DNA of 64,000 nt from Listeria_A hofi (GCF_963575615.1 NZ_CAUYTL010000006.1:1-64000), one strand, 5' to 3'; shown: positions 41,586-50,828, numbered from the stretch's first letter. Numbers and translations are program-made. The notes: generated from the sequence alone by a model not told the origin.

Positions 41586-43070
41586 ATGAAATATGTGCTT
41601 GGTGTTGATTTAGGTACGAGTGCGCTAAAGGCGGTGCTTTTTGCGGAAAATGGTGAAAAAGTTGCGGAGGCTTCTGCAGAGTATCCGATTTTTGCGGATC
41701 AGACTGGTTTTAGTGAGCAGAATCCGAGCGATTGGTTTGATGCATTCGTTTTCGCGGCTACGGAGATAGGGAAGCATCCGGAGAGCCGGGAGATTGCGGG
41801 AATCAGTTTTTCGGGTCAGATGCATAGTCTGGTGTTGCTAGATGCGGAGGCAGAAGTTTTACGGCGCGCGATTTTGTGGAATGATGTGCGGACGACGAGA
41901 CAGTGTGAGGCGATTACGGAAAAGTTGGGCGAGTCACAGTTGTTGAATATCACGAAAAATAAGGCGTTGGAAGGTTTCACATTGCCTAAACTGTTATGGG
42001 TGAAGGAGCATGAGCCGGAGATTTGGACGCGAGTTTCGAAGTTTTTATTGCCGAAAGATTATCTTGGATTCCGATTGACGGGGACGATGCATATGGATTA
42101 TTCAGATGCGGCGGGAACATTGTTGTTAGATTTGGCACAGGGGACTTGGAGCTCGGAGGTTCTGGATGCGTTCGGGATTTCTGAAGGGGTTTGTCCGGAT
42201 TTAGTTGCTTCGACGGATCAGATTGGAACATTGTTGCCGGAGATAGCGGATATGATTGGCTTGCCGAGTGGGATTCCAGTTTTCGCTGGTGGCGCGGATA
42301 ATGCGTGTGCAGCGGTCGGAACAGGAATTTTGGAGGAAGGCAAAGCAATGCTTAGTATCGGGACTTCGGGTGTGTTTTTGACGTATGAGTCGGATGCGGA
42401 TAAGGATTACCAAGGTGATTTGCATTTATTCCACCATGCAAGTCCAGATGGATATTATTTGATGGGCGTGACGCTTGCAGCAGGTTATAGTTTGAGCTGG
42501 TTCAAGGAGCAGTTTGCACCCGGCGAGAGTTATGCGGAGTTGCTGGATGGGATTAAGGATATTCCAGTTGGTGCCGATGGTTTGCTATTTACGCCGTACA
42601 TTGTCGGGGAAAGAACGCCGTATGCGGATAGCAAAATTCGAGGTAGTTTTATTGGCATCGATGCGCGTCATACGCGAACTCATTTTGCAAAAGCGGTGCT
42701 TGAAGGAATCACGTTTTCGCTACGGGATTCGATGCATTTAATGGAGACGCGTGCGCAAAAGCATTTTACAGCTGTTATTTCAACCGGTGGCGGAGCGCAG
42801 AACGAGGACTGGCTTCAAATGCAGGCGGATATTTTAGGTGTTACAATCGAGACGTTGGCAAGCGAACAAGGCCCAGCATTAGGCGCGGCGATGATTGCTG
42901 CTGTTGGAAGTGGCATATTCTCTGACTTATCGAGTGCAGTTCCAGCTTTTATTAAGAAAAAAGCGACGTTTGAGCCAAACATGGCGAATCATGCCAAATA
43001 TGACGATTTTTATGCGACGTATCAAGCGATTTACCCAGCTACAAAACCGATTTGCGAACGATTAAATTAG
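41586..43070 (+). CDS. xylB: Xylulokinase
   Basis: Phosphorylates D-xylulose to xylulose 5-phosphate for the pentose phosphate path. The 494-residue FGGY-family kinase begins YVLGVDLGTSALKAVLF, has ISFSGQMHSLVLLD, the catalytic Asp in MHMDYSDAAGTLLLD, GGADNACAAVGTGI and the ATP-binding VISTGGGAQNEDWLQMQADILG near the C-terminus. Second gene of xylAB; ended by the terminator that follows. Confidence 0.96.
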   Translation: MKYVLGVDLGTSALKAVLFAENGEKVAEASAEYPIFADQTGFSEQNPSDWFDAFVFAATEIGKHPESREIAGISFSGQMHSLVLLDAEAEVLRRAILWNDVRTTRQCEAITEKLGESQLLNITKNKALEGFTLPKLLWVKEHEPEIWTRVSKFLLPKDYLGFRLTGTMHMDYSDAAGTLLLDLAQGTWSSEVLDAFGISEGVCPDLVASTDQIGTLLPEIADMIGLPSGIPVFAGGADNACAAVGTGILEEGKAMLSIGTSGVFLTYESDADKDYQGDLHLFHHASPDGYYLMGVTLAAGYSLSWFKEQFAPGESYAELLDGIKDIPVGADGLLFTPYIVGERTPYADSKIRGSFIGIDARHTRTHFAKAVLEGITFSLRDSMHLMETRAQKHFTAVISTGGGAQNEDWLQMQADILGVTIETLASEQGPALGAAMIAAVGSGIFSDLSSAVPAFIKKKATFEPNMANHAKYDDFYATYQAIYPATKPICERLN

Positions 43071-43075
43071 ATGTT

Positions 43076-43112
43076 AAAGCCAAGTCCAATTTTATGCGAC
43101 TTGGCTTTTTAT
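43076..43112 (+). terminator. Terminator after xylB
   Basis: AAAGCCAAGT at 43076-43085 pairs perfectly with ACTTGGCTTT at 43099-43108, followed by TTATTATG. Confidence 0.9.
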
Positions 43113-43178
43113 TATGTATTATTGGTTTTGGAGAAAAAACAGAATATGTTATACTATTTGCAGAAATAGGAAGAGGGG

Positions 43179-43634
43179 ATGTTTGTGTTGATTGAATCAT
43201 ATTGGGAAACGTTTGCTAAAAAGAATGGATTGAATTCGGCGTGTCCAGAAGCATGGGCGTTTGGTGATGGAGCTGAAATGGCGGACAACTTAGGCGCGCT
43301 TGTTGTGAATGGCGTTAAAACCGCTACATGTGCGGCACATCGCATTCATGAAATAGAGGGAGAGGCAATTCCGCAAGTTGGTGAATACAATATCGTTTTG
43401 GATGGCAAAAATGAACCATTGGCGATTATCCGATATACCGAAGTCGAATTGGTGAAAATGAATGAAGTGACGCGGGACTTTGCAAGAGAAGAGGGAGAAG
43501 GCGATTTGAGTTATGAGTACTGGTATGACGGGCACGTGAGGTTTTTTACGTGGGAATTAGGGCAGTACGGAATTGCGTTCACACCGGATTTATTGCTGGT
43601 TTGCCAGAGGTTTGAAGTGATGGATGTTTATTGA
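43179..43634 (+). CDS. ASCH domain protein
   Basis: A 151-residue cytoplasmic protein of the ASCH/PUA-like fold: WETFAKKNGL at the start, WAFGDGAEMADNLGALVVNGVKTATCAAH with the Gly-Xaa-Lys-Thr-Ala motif, then GEYNIVLDGKNEPLAIIRYTEVELV and FAREEGEGDLSYEYWYDGHVRFF. Such proteins are thought to bind RNA or hydrolyse modified nucleosides; the exact role is unknown. A promoter TTGGAG-N16-TATACT lies upstream. Single gene between xylB and xylR with its own terminator, so it is probably not part of xylose use. Confidence 0.87.
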   Translation: MFVLIESYWETFAKKNGLNSACPEAWAFGDGAEMADNLGALVVNGVKTATCAAHRIHEIEGEAIPQVGEYNIVLDGKNEPLAIIRYTEVELVKMNEVTRDFAREEGEGDLSYEYWYDGHVRFFTWELGQYGIAFTPDLLLVCQRFEVMDVY

Positions 43635-43652
43635 TATAATGTCGTATTTTTA

Positions 43653-43689
43653 AAACGCGTACCTATTTTGTGGAAGGGACGCGTCTTTA
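43653..43689. terminator. Terminator between ASCH gene and xylR
   Basis: AAACGCGT and ACGCGTCTTT form a stem with CC/GG pairs within; the genes are convergent, so it may serve both. Confidence 0.65.
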
Positions 43690-43693
43690 TATA

Positions 43694-44848
43694 TTAATTT
43701 TTTAGTTCAAACGTTGGTATTTCTAAAAAGTTGGAAATGGTCACAACGGAAGCTCCGAATAAAATGGCTTCTTCACCAAGGCTAACCTTCTTTATTTCGA
43801 TATTTTGTGCAGTTAAACGCGGTAATTGTTGTTTTATTTTCTCTGGGAAATCGGGAATTAGACGGCTAATTTCGCTGTGAATGGCGATTACTTTCGGGTT
43901 ATAGAGCGTGATGATATTGTGAACAGCGATGCTAAGATAGTCAACCATACTTGCAATTAGCTTTACCGCAGTTGGATCATTCGTAGCATAGGCTTGATAT
44001 AAATCAGGTACGATTGCTTTTGGTTTTTTTGAAAGCTCGCGATATGTGTCTAAAATTACTTTTTCAGAGCTATAAGTTTCAAGGCAACCTTTTCCGCCGC
44101 ATGTGCAAGGGTTTCCGTTTGCTTGGACAATCATGTGACCAATCTCGCCGCTCAGGCCGTTTTCGCCCGTATAAAGGGTATCGTTCATCATAATGCCAGC
44201 ACCAACACCAGCATGAATACTGATGCAGACAAGATTACTATCTTGCCTGTTTTTGGCGTGTTCACTTAGTGCCAGTAAGTTTGCCTCATTCTCCAAGAAA
44301 ACAGGATAATCTACATGTTCTTGGAGTTCTTCTACTAATGGAAAATCAGTGAAATCATAGGCAGGCGTGAAGATAATCTGGTTGTTATGGATGACACCGT
44401 GAATTGCGATGGTCAGACCGACGATACCAAAAGGTGATTTTGGTAGTTTGGCGGTGATTTCCTGGATGATGTTGACTAATTCAGTGATGATTGTTGCTTT
44501 TTGGATGGTGCGAAAAGGCAGCAATTTTCGATTTCGGATTGTGCCATCTAAATAGTGAACCATTGTATCTATGTAATCGTAGCCGATATCCATGCTAATT
44601 CCAAAACCCGCAGCTTTATTCAGCTCAAGCATAATCGGTTTGCGGCCACCTTGCACAGTACTTTCACCGATACCGGTTTCTTTAATTAAGTTCTGTTCGA
44701 TTAGTTTCTTGACGATTGCGGAAACGCTGGCTTTATTCAAGCCGATTTTTTCGGAAAGGTTCGCGCGTGAAAGAGGACCGTCGTTAACGATGACACTCAA
44801 AACCGTGCGTTCATTGGATTCTCTAATTCCTGTTCGATTTGCAAACAT
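43694..44848 (-). CDS. xylR: ROK family xylose repressor XylR
   Basis: A 384-residue ROK regulator. The N-terminal winged helix (about 15-70, GPLSRANLSEKIGLNKASVSAIVKKLIEQ) is followed by the ROK sugar-binding domain with GLSGEIGHMIVQANGNPCTCGGKGCLETYSS, which carries the Cys zinc cluster and HxxxE-type ligand. It is divergent from the GH31 gene, and operators resembling B. subtilis xylO occur there and upstream of xylA. It should repress both units and release DNA on binding xylose. Confidence 0.9.
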   Translation of the reverse strand: MFANRTGIRESNERTVLSVIVNDGPLSRANLSEKIGLNKASVSAIVKKLIEQNLIKETGIGESTVQGGRKPIMLELNKAAGFGISMDIGYDYIDTMVHYLDGTIRNRKLLPFRTIQKATIITELVNIIQEITAKLPKSPFGIVGLTIAIHGVIHNNQIIFTPAYDFTDFPLVEELQEHVDYPVFLENEANLLALSEHAKNRQDSNLVCISIHAGVGAGIMMNDTLYTGENGLSGEIGHMIVQANGNPCTCGGKGCLETYSSEKVILDTYRELSKKPKAIVPDLYQAYATNDPTAVKLIASMVDYLSIAVHNIITLYNPKVIAIHSEISRLIPDFPEKIKQQLPRLTAQNIEIKKVSLGEEAILFGASVVTISNFLEIPTFELKN

Positions 44849-44910
44849 GGCGGTACCTCCTTATTCTCCTATCTATTGTAGCTGTAAAATAGGGGTTTGT
44901 CTAATAAGAA

Positions 44911-44974
44911 AGCGCTTGACAAAATGTTATATACGTATTATTATAATGTTAGTTAGTTTATTATGCTAACAAAC
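44911..44974 (+). promoter_or_regulatory. GH31-symporter promoter with cre-like and XylR operator
   Basis: TTGACA at 44916-44921 is followed by TATTAT at 44939-44944 (17 apart) or TATAAT at 44942-44947. AGAAAGCGCTTGAC overlaps the -35, the same string as at xylA. GTTAGTTTATTATGCTAACAAAC at 44952-44974 contains GTTAG/CTAAC arms and resembles the xylA operator. XylR and catabolite control are inferred. Confidence 0.82.
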
Positions 44975-44994
44975 CTGGTGGGGAGGTATAAGAA

Positions 44995-47262
44995 ATGAAG
45001 TTTACAGATGGGATTTGGCTTGTAAAAGAGGGCTTTGAAATTCAGAATCCGAAAGAAGTTTTTGATTATAATTTGAAAGCGGATACAGCGACGATTTTTG
45101 CTCCTTTCAAAAAAATTAAATCGCGTGGAGATACGCTGAATCTGGGGTTGGTGACAACAGAAATCAGTTCGCCACGGAAGGATGTTTTGACGGTTCGTTT
45201 GAAACATCATGATGGTGGAGAGTGCAAGTCGCCGGCGTTTGGGATTATGGATCAGCAAGTTCCGTTGCAAACGATAGATAACGAGAAAGCGATTACAATT
45301 CAGTCCGGTAATTTAAAAGTGATAATTGATAAGGAAAATTATGCGTTAGCTTTTTATGGTGATGGGCAGCTTTTGACGAAATCGGATGTGAATGGACAAG
45401 GTTATATTACGTCTGCAGAACAAAATTACATACGTGAACGACTAGATTTGGGCGTGGGTGAGAATATTTATGGTTTAGGTGAGCGTTTTACGAACTTCGT
45501 GAAAAATGGGCAAACAGTGGATATTTGGAATAAGGATGGCGGAACAAGCAGTGACCAATCGTACAAAAATATCCCATTTTTTGTGAGTAATAAAGGATAT
45601 GGAGTTTTCGTGAATCATCCAGAGCATGTTTCGTTTGAGGTAGGCTCAGAGCATGTATCGAAAAATCAGTTTAGTGTTATGGGTGAGGCGTTGGAATACA
45701 TGATTATTTATGGTCCAACAATGGAGGAAATTTTGCGAAAGTATACAGATTTGACGGGAAAGCCTGCATTGCCGCCTGCTTGGTCTTTTGGTTTGTGGCT
45801 CAGTACTTCGTTTTGTACGGATTATGACGAGGCGACGGTGAATGCGTTTATTGATGGGATGAAGGAGCGCGATATACCGCTGGATGTGTTCCACTTTGAT
45901 TGTTTTTGGATGAAGGACTTTGAATGGTGTAATTTTGAATGGGATCGTCGTGTTTTTCCAGAACCGGAGAAGATGCTGGCGAAATTGAAGGCTAAGGGTT
46001 TGAAAATCTGTGTTTGGATTAATCCGTATATTGCACAGAAATCGGCGCTTTTTGTGGAAGGTAAGAAGAACGGATATTTCATTAAAAATAGGGACGGTTC
46101 TGTGTGGCAGTGGGATTTGTGGCAAGGCGGACAGGCGATTGTTGATTTTACGAATCCGGAGGCGTGTGCGTGGTATCGTGAGAAGTTGAGTGATTTGATG
46201 GATATGGGTGTAGATGCATTTAAGACCGATTTTGGTGAGCGAATTCCGACAGATGTGCAGTATTTCGACGGCTCTGACCCTGAAAAAATGCATAATTATT
46301 ACGCGTATATTTATAATGAAGTCGTTTTTGATTTGTTGAAGGAGAAGCGTGGTGAGCAAGATGCGGTGCTATTCGCAAGATCAGCAACGGTTGGATCGCA
46401 AAAATTCCCGGTTCACTGGGGCGGTGACTGCCTTTCTACGTATAGTTCGATGGCAGAATCGTTGCGTGGCGGGTTGTCGTTCATGCTGTCTGGATTTGGA
46501 TTTTGGAGCCATGATATTGGCGGTTTTGAGGAGGGCGCGACGCCGGACATTTACAAACGCTGGACACAGTTCGGATTATTGTCATCGCATAGCCGATATC
46601 ATGGAAATGTGGAGTATAGGGTGCCCTGGATTTTCGATGAAGAAGCGGTGGACGTGACGCGGAAATTTACGAAACTGAAAATGCGTTTGATGCCGTACTT
46701 GTTCAAGCAAGCGGTGATGGCACACAACGATGGCGTCCCGATGATGCGTCCGATGGTGCTTTCATACATGGATGATCCAGCTGCTGCAACGCTTGAACGT
46801 CAGTATATGCTGGGCGAGAATTTACTCGTAGCTCCGATTTTTAACGAGGAAGGTCGCGGCGAGTTTTATCTACCAAGAGGGAAATGGACGAATATTTTGA
46901 CGGACGTGGTGTATGACGGAGGCACATGGGTTAGCGAGCATCACGATTACATGAGTTTTCCGCTTTTAGCAAAGGAAAATAGCATTATCGCATGTGGTTC
47001 GCGGGATGATCATGCAGAATATGATTATACGGAAAATCCGACGATTCATATATACGGTTTTGAAAAAGCAGATGTGAGCATGGAAACGGTAATTTACCAA
47101 GCAAACGGCACGCAAAAAGCAACGATTCGCGTGGAGAATAACAATTCCGAAATAACAGTTCACACAGAAGGTTTGTCGAACTACGAAGTCATCTGGCATA
47201 AACAATATGAATCAGGGACGAAAGCATACGAAACATCTGAAAAAATAATCAAACTATCATAA
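44995..47262 (+). CDS. GH31 alpha-xylosidase (YicI-like)
   Basis: A 755-residue cytoplasmic glycosidase. The nucleophile Asp412 lies in AFKTDFGERIP and the acid/base Asp478 in HWGGDCLSTY, at nearly the same positions as in E. coli YicI (416 and 482). FHFDCFWMKDFEWCNFEWD and GFWSHDIGGFE are typical of the alpha-xylosidase branch rather than alpha-glucosidases. It should release xylose from alpha-xylosides such as isoprimeverose. GGGGAGG precedes the ATG. It shares the divergent XylR region and is followed by a symporter gene, so uptake, cleavage and XylAB form one route. Confidence 0.93.
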   Translation: MKFTDGIWLVKEGFEIQNPKEVFDYNLKADTATIFAPFKKIKSRGDTLNLGLVTTEISSPRKDVLTVRLKHHDGGECKSPAFGIMDQQVPLQTIDNEKAITIQSGNLKVIIDKENYALAFYGDGQLLTKSDVNGQGYITSAEQNYIRERLDLGVGENIYGLGERFTNFVKNGQTVDIWNKDGGTSSDQSYKNIPFFVSNKGYGVFVNHPEHVSFEVGSEHVSKNQFSVMGEALEYMIIYGPTMEEILRKYTDLTGKPALPPAWSFGLWLSTSFCTDYDEATVNAFIDGMKERDIPLDVFHFDCFWMKDFEWCNFEWDRRVFPEPEKMLAKLKAKGLKICVWINPYIAQKSALFVEGKKNGYFIKNRDGSVWQWDLWQGGQAIVDFTNPEACAWYREKLSDLMDMGVDAFKTDFGERIPTDVQYFDGSDPEKMHNYYAYIYNEVVFDLLKEKRGEQDAVLFARSATVGSQKFPVHWGGDCLSTYSSMAESLRGGLSFMLSGFGFWSHDIGGFEEGATPDIYKRWTQFGLLSSHSRYHGNVEYRVPWIFDEEAVDVTRKFTKLKMRLMPYLFKQAVMAHNDGVPMMRPMVLSYMDDPAAATLERQYMLGENLLVAPIFNEEGRGEFYLPRGKWTNILTDVVYDGGTWVSEHHDYMSFPLLAKENSIIACGSRDDHAEYDYTENPTIHIYGFEKADVSMETVIYQANGTQKATIRVENNNSEITVHTEGLSNYEVIWHKQYESGTKAYETSEKIIKLS

Positions 47263-47272
47263 AAAAATCGAG

Positions 47273-47294
47273 CCCGTCTCCGCATCGAGATGGG
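47273..47294 (+). other. Intercistronic hairpin between GH31 and symporter genes
   Basis: CCCGTCTC pairs with GAGATGGG (one wobble) around a short loop. No T tract; probably an RNA stability element. Confidence 0.5.
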
Positions 47295-47320
47295 TGACTA
47301 CTAAAAAAGGTGGAGATGTA

Positions 47321-48706
47321 ATGGAAGCGACAGGAAGAATATCGACGGAACAACCATTGAAAGCGATGGTGCCTTGGAAAGAACGAATTAGTTACGGTTT
47401 AAGCGACACTGCATGTAATCTAGCATTTCAAGTTATTTCGACCTATTTAATGTTTTTCTATACAGATGTTTACGGATTGAGCGCAGCTGCGGTTGGAACT
47501 CTATTTCTAGTCGCGCGCGTGATTGATGCCTTTGACGGACCGATTATCGGGATTTTCATCGATCGCACCAACACACGCTGGGGCAAAAGTCGACCATTCT
47601 TCCTCTGGTTCGCGATTCCATTTGGCCTCATGTGCGTGTTAACCTTTACGACACCAGGCTTTGATGACGCTGGAAAATTGGCATGGGCTTATATCACATA
47701 TATTTTAGTAGGTATTTTATATTCTTGCGTGAACCTGCCAATCACATCGATTTTGCCAAGTTTGACGAATAATCCGCAAGAAAGGACGGTTTTGGGGACG
47801 ATACGCCAATTTGGTGGCACTTTAGGACAAATCATTGTAACCGTATTCACGTTGCCAATCGTAGCGGCACTCGGAAAAGGAGATGACCAAAAAGGCTTTT
47901 TCCTTACAATTTTGATTTTTGCCATCGTTGCTGTGGTATTATTACTGAACACTTTTTTCAACACGAAAGAACGAATTGAAAATGTGCAAAAAGTGGTACG
48001 CGTGAAGGACAGTATTCAGGCGATTAAGCGCAATTGGCCATGGGCGATTATGATTTTGATGAATTTTATTTATTGGATGGCTATGACGATGAAAAATCAG
48101 ACGACCATTTACTTTTTCAAGTATAACTTGGGACGTGAAGATTTGGTGCCGATGATTATGGCGCTGGCGTTCGGGTCGCTGTTGACGTTGCTGTTGACCC
48201 CGGCAGTTGCTGGGAGATTAGGTAAGCGGAACACAATGGTTGGCGGGCTTGTTTTGGCAATCATCGGACAAGTGATTATGGGCGTTGGTGCATACAGTTT
48301 GAGCGTGCCGATTATCATTTTCGGTGTTGTGATTAATGCGTTTGGGACTGGTTTTATTTCGGGCTTACTATCGGTTATGCTTGCCGATACTGTCGATTAT
48401 GGCGAATGGAAAAGTGGCGTAAGAGCGCAAGGTTTGCTGACTTCGGCGTCTAGTTTCGGCGCGAAATTCGGGATGGGAATTGGTGGCGCGATGACAGCGG
48501 GAATTCTAGCGGCGGGCGGATACCAAGCGAATAAAGTCCAATCCACGAGCGCGCTACATGCGATTGAGTTTAACTTTATTTGGATACCGATTGTCGGCTT
48601 TGCGATTGCAGCGATTGCGTTGCTGTTTTATAAAGCGGATAAGCAGGAGAAGATGTATCTTGTGGAGTTGGCAGAGCGGAATAGGAAGTTGAAGGATGAG
48701 GGGTAA
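47321..48706 (+). CDS. GPH family glycoside:cation symporter (XylP/YicJ-like)
   Basis: Inner-membrane sugar symporter, 461 residues with 12 membrane segments. The first helix region is ISYGLSDTACNLAFQVISTYLMFFYTDVYGL, the GPH family start, followed by DAFDGPIIGIFIDRTNTRWGKSRPFF. VMLADTVDYGEWKSGVRAQG is the second family signature. The start at 47321 has AAAGGTGGAGA upstream. It should import alpha-xylosides (such as isoprimeverose) for the GH31 enzyme. It ends at 48706 with no terminator seen before an antitoxin remnant begins. Confidence 0.92.
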   Translation: MEATGRISTEQPLKAMVPWKERISYGLSDTACNLAFQVISTYLMFFYTDVYGLSAAAVGTLFLVARVIDAFDGPIIGIFIDRTNTRWGKSRPFFLWFAIPFGLMCVLTFTTPGFDDAGKLAWAYITYILVGILYSCVNLPITSILPSLTNNPQERTVLGTIRQFGGTLGQIIVTVFTLPIVAALGKGDDQKGFFLTILIFAIVAVVLLLNTFFNTKERIENVQKVVRVKDSIQAIKRNWPWAIMILMNFIYWMAMTMKNQTTIYFFKYNLGREDLVPMIMALAFGSLLTLLLTPAVAGRLGKRNTMVGGLVLAIIGQVIMGVGAYSLSVPIIIFGVVINAFGTGFISGLLSVMLADTVDYGEWKSGVRAQGLLTSASSFGAKFGMGIGGAMTAGILAAGGYQANKVQSTSALHAIEFNFIWIPIVGFAIAAIALLFYKADKQEKMYLVELAERNRKLKDEG

Positions 48707-48710
48707 GTGA

Positions 48711-48851
48711 AATAGACAAGCGCTAGCGGGCGGGCTAATCTTTTCTCCTAAGATAGAGAATCCTTTCACGTCAGAGCTAGAGTATCAAGAAGATAAAAAT
48801 GCTGAGTTTTGGGAGGATGCTACACAGAAGGATTTGAACAATGGACTCTAA
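48711..48851 (+). pseudogene. Remnant of an antitoxin gene overlapping mazF
   Basis: An open frame with no start codon, translated as about 46 codons, ends at the TAA at 48849-48851 and overlaps the toxin ATG by 11 bases. The last 30 residues (NPFTSELEYQEDKNAEFWED and on to KDLNNGL) are acidic and hydrophilic, like the C-terminal toxin-binding tail of MazE/PemI-type antitoxins; the preceding bases look unrelated and join directly to the end of the symporter gene. The N-terminal DNA-binding domain is missing. Probably the remains of a deletion or rearrangement; the identification as an antitoxin rests on position and composition. Confidence 0.55.
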
Positions 48852-49182
48852 GCCAAGTCAGGGAGATATTTTATGGCTAAATTTTTCTCCGTCAGTAGGA
48901 AAAGAAATGCGAGGAACCCATCCAGCAGTCGTTGTGTCATCAGATGCTTACAACCGGAAAACGAATTATATCATTGTTTGTTTGATAACTATGGGTGGAA
49001 ATAATTTTCAAGGGTATGTCGATTTGGAAGACTATAAAATTAAAGGCCGTATCAATGCCACTCAAGTCCATAGTTTTGATACGCAAAGAATCAAGAGCAA
49101 GACGTTTGCGGATAAGCTACGAGGCGAAGATTTTATTCTTGTAAAACAAACTTTGGATTATGCTTTAGCGTTAGATTTTTAA
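48841..49182 (+). CDS. MazF/PemK-family toxin-like mRNA interferase
   Basis: A 113-residue PemK/MazF-fold protein: GDILWLNFSPSVGKEMRGTHPAVVVSSDAYNRKTNYIIVCLIT carries the catalytic Arg of R-G-x-HPAVV, and the C-terminal RINATQVHSFDTQRIKSKTFADKL holds the conserved Thr/Ser and Gln-Val region. It should cut mRNA at short specific sequences. The antitoxin gene upstream is incomplete, so the toxin is either tolerated, weakly expressed, inactive, or neutralised from elsewhere. No good ribosome site is visible just before the ATG; translation was probably coupled to the antitoxin gene. A terminator follows. Confidence 0.85.
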   Translation: MDSKPSQGDILWLNFSPSVGKEMRGTHPAVVVSSDAYNRKTNYIIVCLITMGGNNFQGYVDLEDYKIKGRINATQVHSFDTQRIKSKTFADKLRGEDFILVKQTLDYALALDF

Positions 49183-49189
49183 TAGGGTG

Positions 49190-49230
49190 AAGACGTTGTT
49201 CTAATAAATTAGCGAACAGCGTCTTTTATT
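49190..49230 (+). terminator. Terminator after the mazF-like gene
   Basis: AAGACGTTGTTC pairs with GAACAGCGTCTT (one mismatch), followed by TTATTTTCC. Confidence 0.8.
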
Positions 49231-49374
49231 TTCCTGTTTTTTGGTAAATGCTAACAGGTGAGAGCCCCGAGTGAAATACAGTATCGTTGAGTGTCTATCT
49301 ACTAGTTTTCAGCTGTCCTTTTTGGGGAAATAACTAATAAATAAAATCATGACGTTAGCAAGGGAGGAGCGACA

Positions 49375-50676
49375 TTGAAAAATTTTTATTTGTTTGGTGT
49401 TACGTTGATGTTCATCGTATTATGTTTCATTTCCTTAGGTAATTCCGTAGGCGCAAAGTCAGCTAGCATTGTCGACCTTAAGCCACTCATTGAAAAGACA
49501 GGCAGCGGCAAACTCATTTTAAAAAGTAAAAAAGAAGTGACCTACGTTGTGAATGAACCGATTAAGAATGTGAAGTGTAGTATCCAAGGCGCACCAGAAG
49601 GTTCCTCTATCAAAGCGAACTTCAAAGGATACGGAAATGCAACGACGCCATCCTTGCTCCACTATCAGTCAGGTATCAACAACATTACCATCAAGAACGT
49701 TACTTTCGATTTGGCATTGGTTGGGAGAGGTGCTGTGAACTTTTATCAAAATACTAATATCATCGTGGAAAACTGTTTTTTCACAGGTTACTCTAAAACA
49801 TATGGCTGGCGAGCGGTAGATAGTTCTATTTGCTTCACGGATAGCAAGAATATAACCATTCGCAATAACCGCTTTATTAATAATGGCTACCAATATGGCA
49901 GAGTTCTAAACGAGCTAAATCGCTGCATTACCATCCAAGGAAACTTCGGCGACAACTACACAATTTCCAACAATGAATTTACAAAAGTAAACCAAGCAAT
50001 CGTTGTAAATGGCAATAGAATAAGCAAATTCAACGTCTACAATAACGCGTTCAATGCTGTCGTTGATAATAGTCTATATCTGCTAAATATCCCCATTGCG
50101 AATATTTACAATAATGACTTCAACAAGACAAGGACTACAAATTCTCCCGATGAAGGCATTGTTCTCTCCGGTGGGAACTTCAAAATTACGAATAACCGCG
50201 CATATAATGTTCTAAACAAATTCATTGCAATCAATGGCTCAACGAAAAGCGTGGAAGTAACGCATAATACCATCAAAAATGAAAAAACAAAGTTACGGCC
50301 AGTGGTTATTGCATGGCGTAACAATACCGCTTATACTGTGCAACAACTCAACTTTTCAAACAATAAAATAGACACAGATACTGCACCTGCCAACTACGAT
50401 ACAATACCGATTGGGAGAGTGAATCGGCTGACCATCCAAGGAAATCAATTCGTTCTAAAAGGCCTCTCTAATTATCAAAATTTGTTTAGTTTGCAAGGCA
50501 GGGCGACGATTGGCTTTGTACAAATTACCAGAAATACGGTGAAACCTCGTGCCGGTAGCACCATCTCTAAAAAGGCTTTTTTTCTACGTGAAAAAGCTCC
50601 CGTGATTCCTAAAATCAATATATTAAAGCTGAACAGTAATCAATTCAGTGGGAAATATCCGGTGATTTTGAAATAA
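49375..50676 (+). CDS. Secreted right-handed beta-helix protein
   Basis: A 433-residue exported protein starting with TTG at 49375 (AAGGGAGGAGCGACA before it). A signal peptide covers about residues 1-27 (LFGVTLMFIVLCFISLGNSVGA). The rest is built of beta-helix coils rich in N/I/T ladders: NITIKNVTFDL, NTNIIVENCFFTGYS, KNITIRNNRFINNGY, NYTISNNEFTK, VEVTHNTIKN. This is the pectate-lyase-like (PbH1) repeat fold, but no pectate-lyase catalytic set is evident. No LPXTG or other anchor is seen. Function may be binding or cleaving a polysaccharide. A/T-rich codon use differs from neighbours and suggests acquisition. Confidence 0.82.
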   Translation: MKNFYLFGVTLMFIVLCFISLGNSVGAKSASIVDLKPLIEKTGSGKLILKSKKEVTYVVNEPIKNVKCSIQGAPEGSSIKANFKGYGNATTPSLLHYQSGINNITIKNVTFDLALVGRGAVNFYQNTNIIVENCFFTGYSKTYGWRAVDSSICFTDSKNITIRNNRFINNGYQYGRVLNELNRCITIQGNFGDNYTISNNEFTKVNQAIVVNGNRISKFNVYNNAFNAVVDNSLYLLNIPIANIYNNDFNKTRTTNSPDEGIVLSGGNFKITNNRAYNVLNKFIAINGSTKSVEVTHNTIKNEKTKLRPVVIAWRNNTAYTVQQLNFSNNKIDTDTAPANYDTIPIGRVNRLTIQGNQFVLKGLSNYQNLFSLQGRATIGFVQITRNTVKPRAGSTISKKAFFLREKAPVIPKINILKLNSNQFSGKYPVILK

Positions 50677-50692
50677 ACGGCTAGAAAATGAG

Positions 50693-50723
50693 AAAGTCGC
50701 TTCTTGTTGGAGTGGCTTTTTTA
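50693..50723 (+). terminator. Terminator after the beta-helix gene
   Basis: AAAGTCGCT at 50693-50701 pairs with AGTGGCTTT at 50711-50719 (one wobble), followed by TTTTAA. From here to the Fst locus at 51074 there is nothing clearly recognised apart from one weak small frame. Confidence 0.75.
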
Positions 50724-50828
50724 ACTGTATATTTTGTGTAACAAGAAAGTAGATATTGATGCGTTTTCAAAAGGAAAAACAGTTGATACAAACAAATTGT
50801 GAGAGAAAGAGATGATAGCGGTTGAATT

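Noticed and set aside
45646..46359. 237-codon minus-strand frame opposite the GH31 gene
   Set aside because: Antisense shadow; overlaps the catalytic region of an intact alpha-xylosidase.
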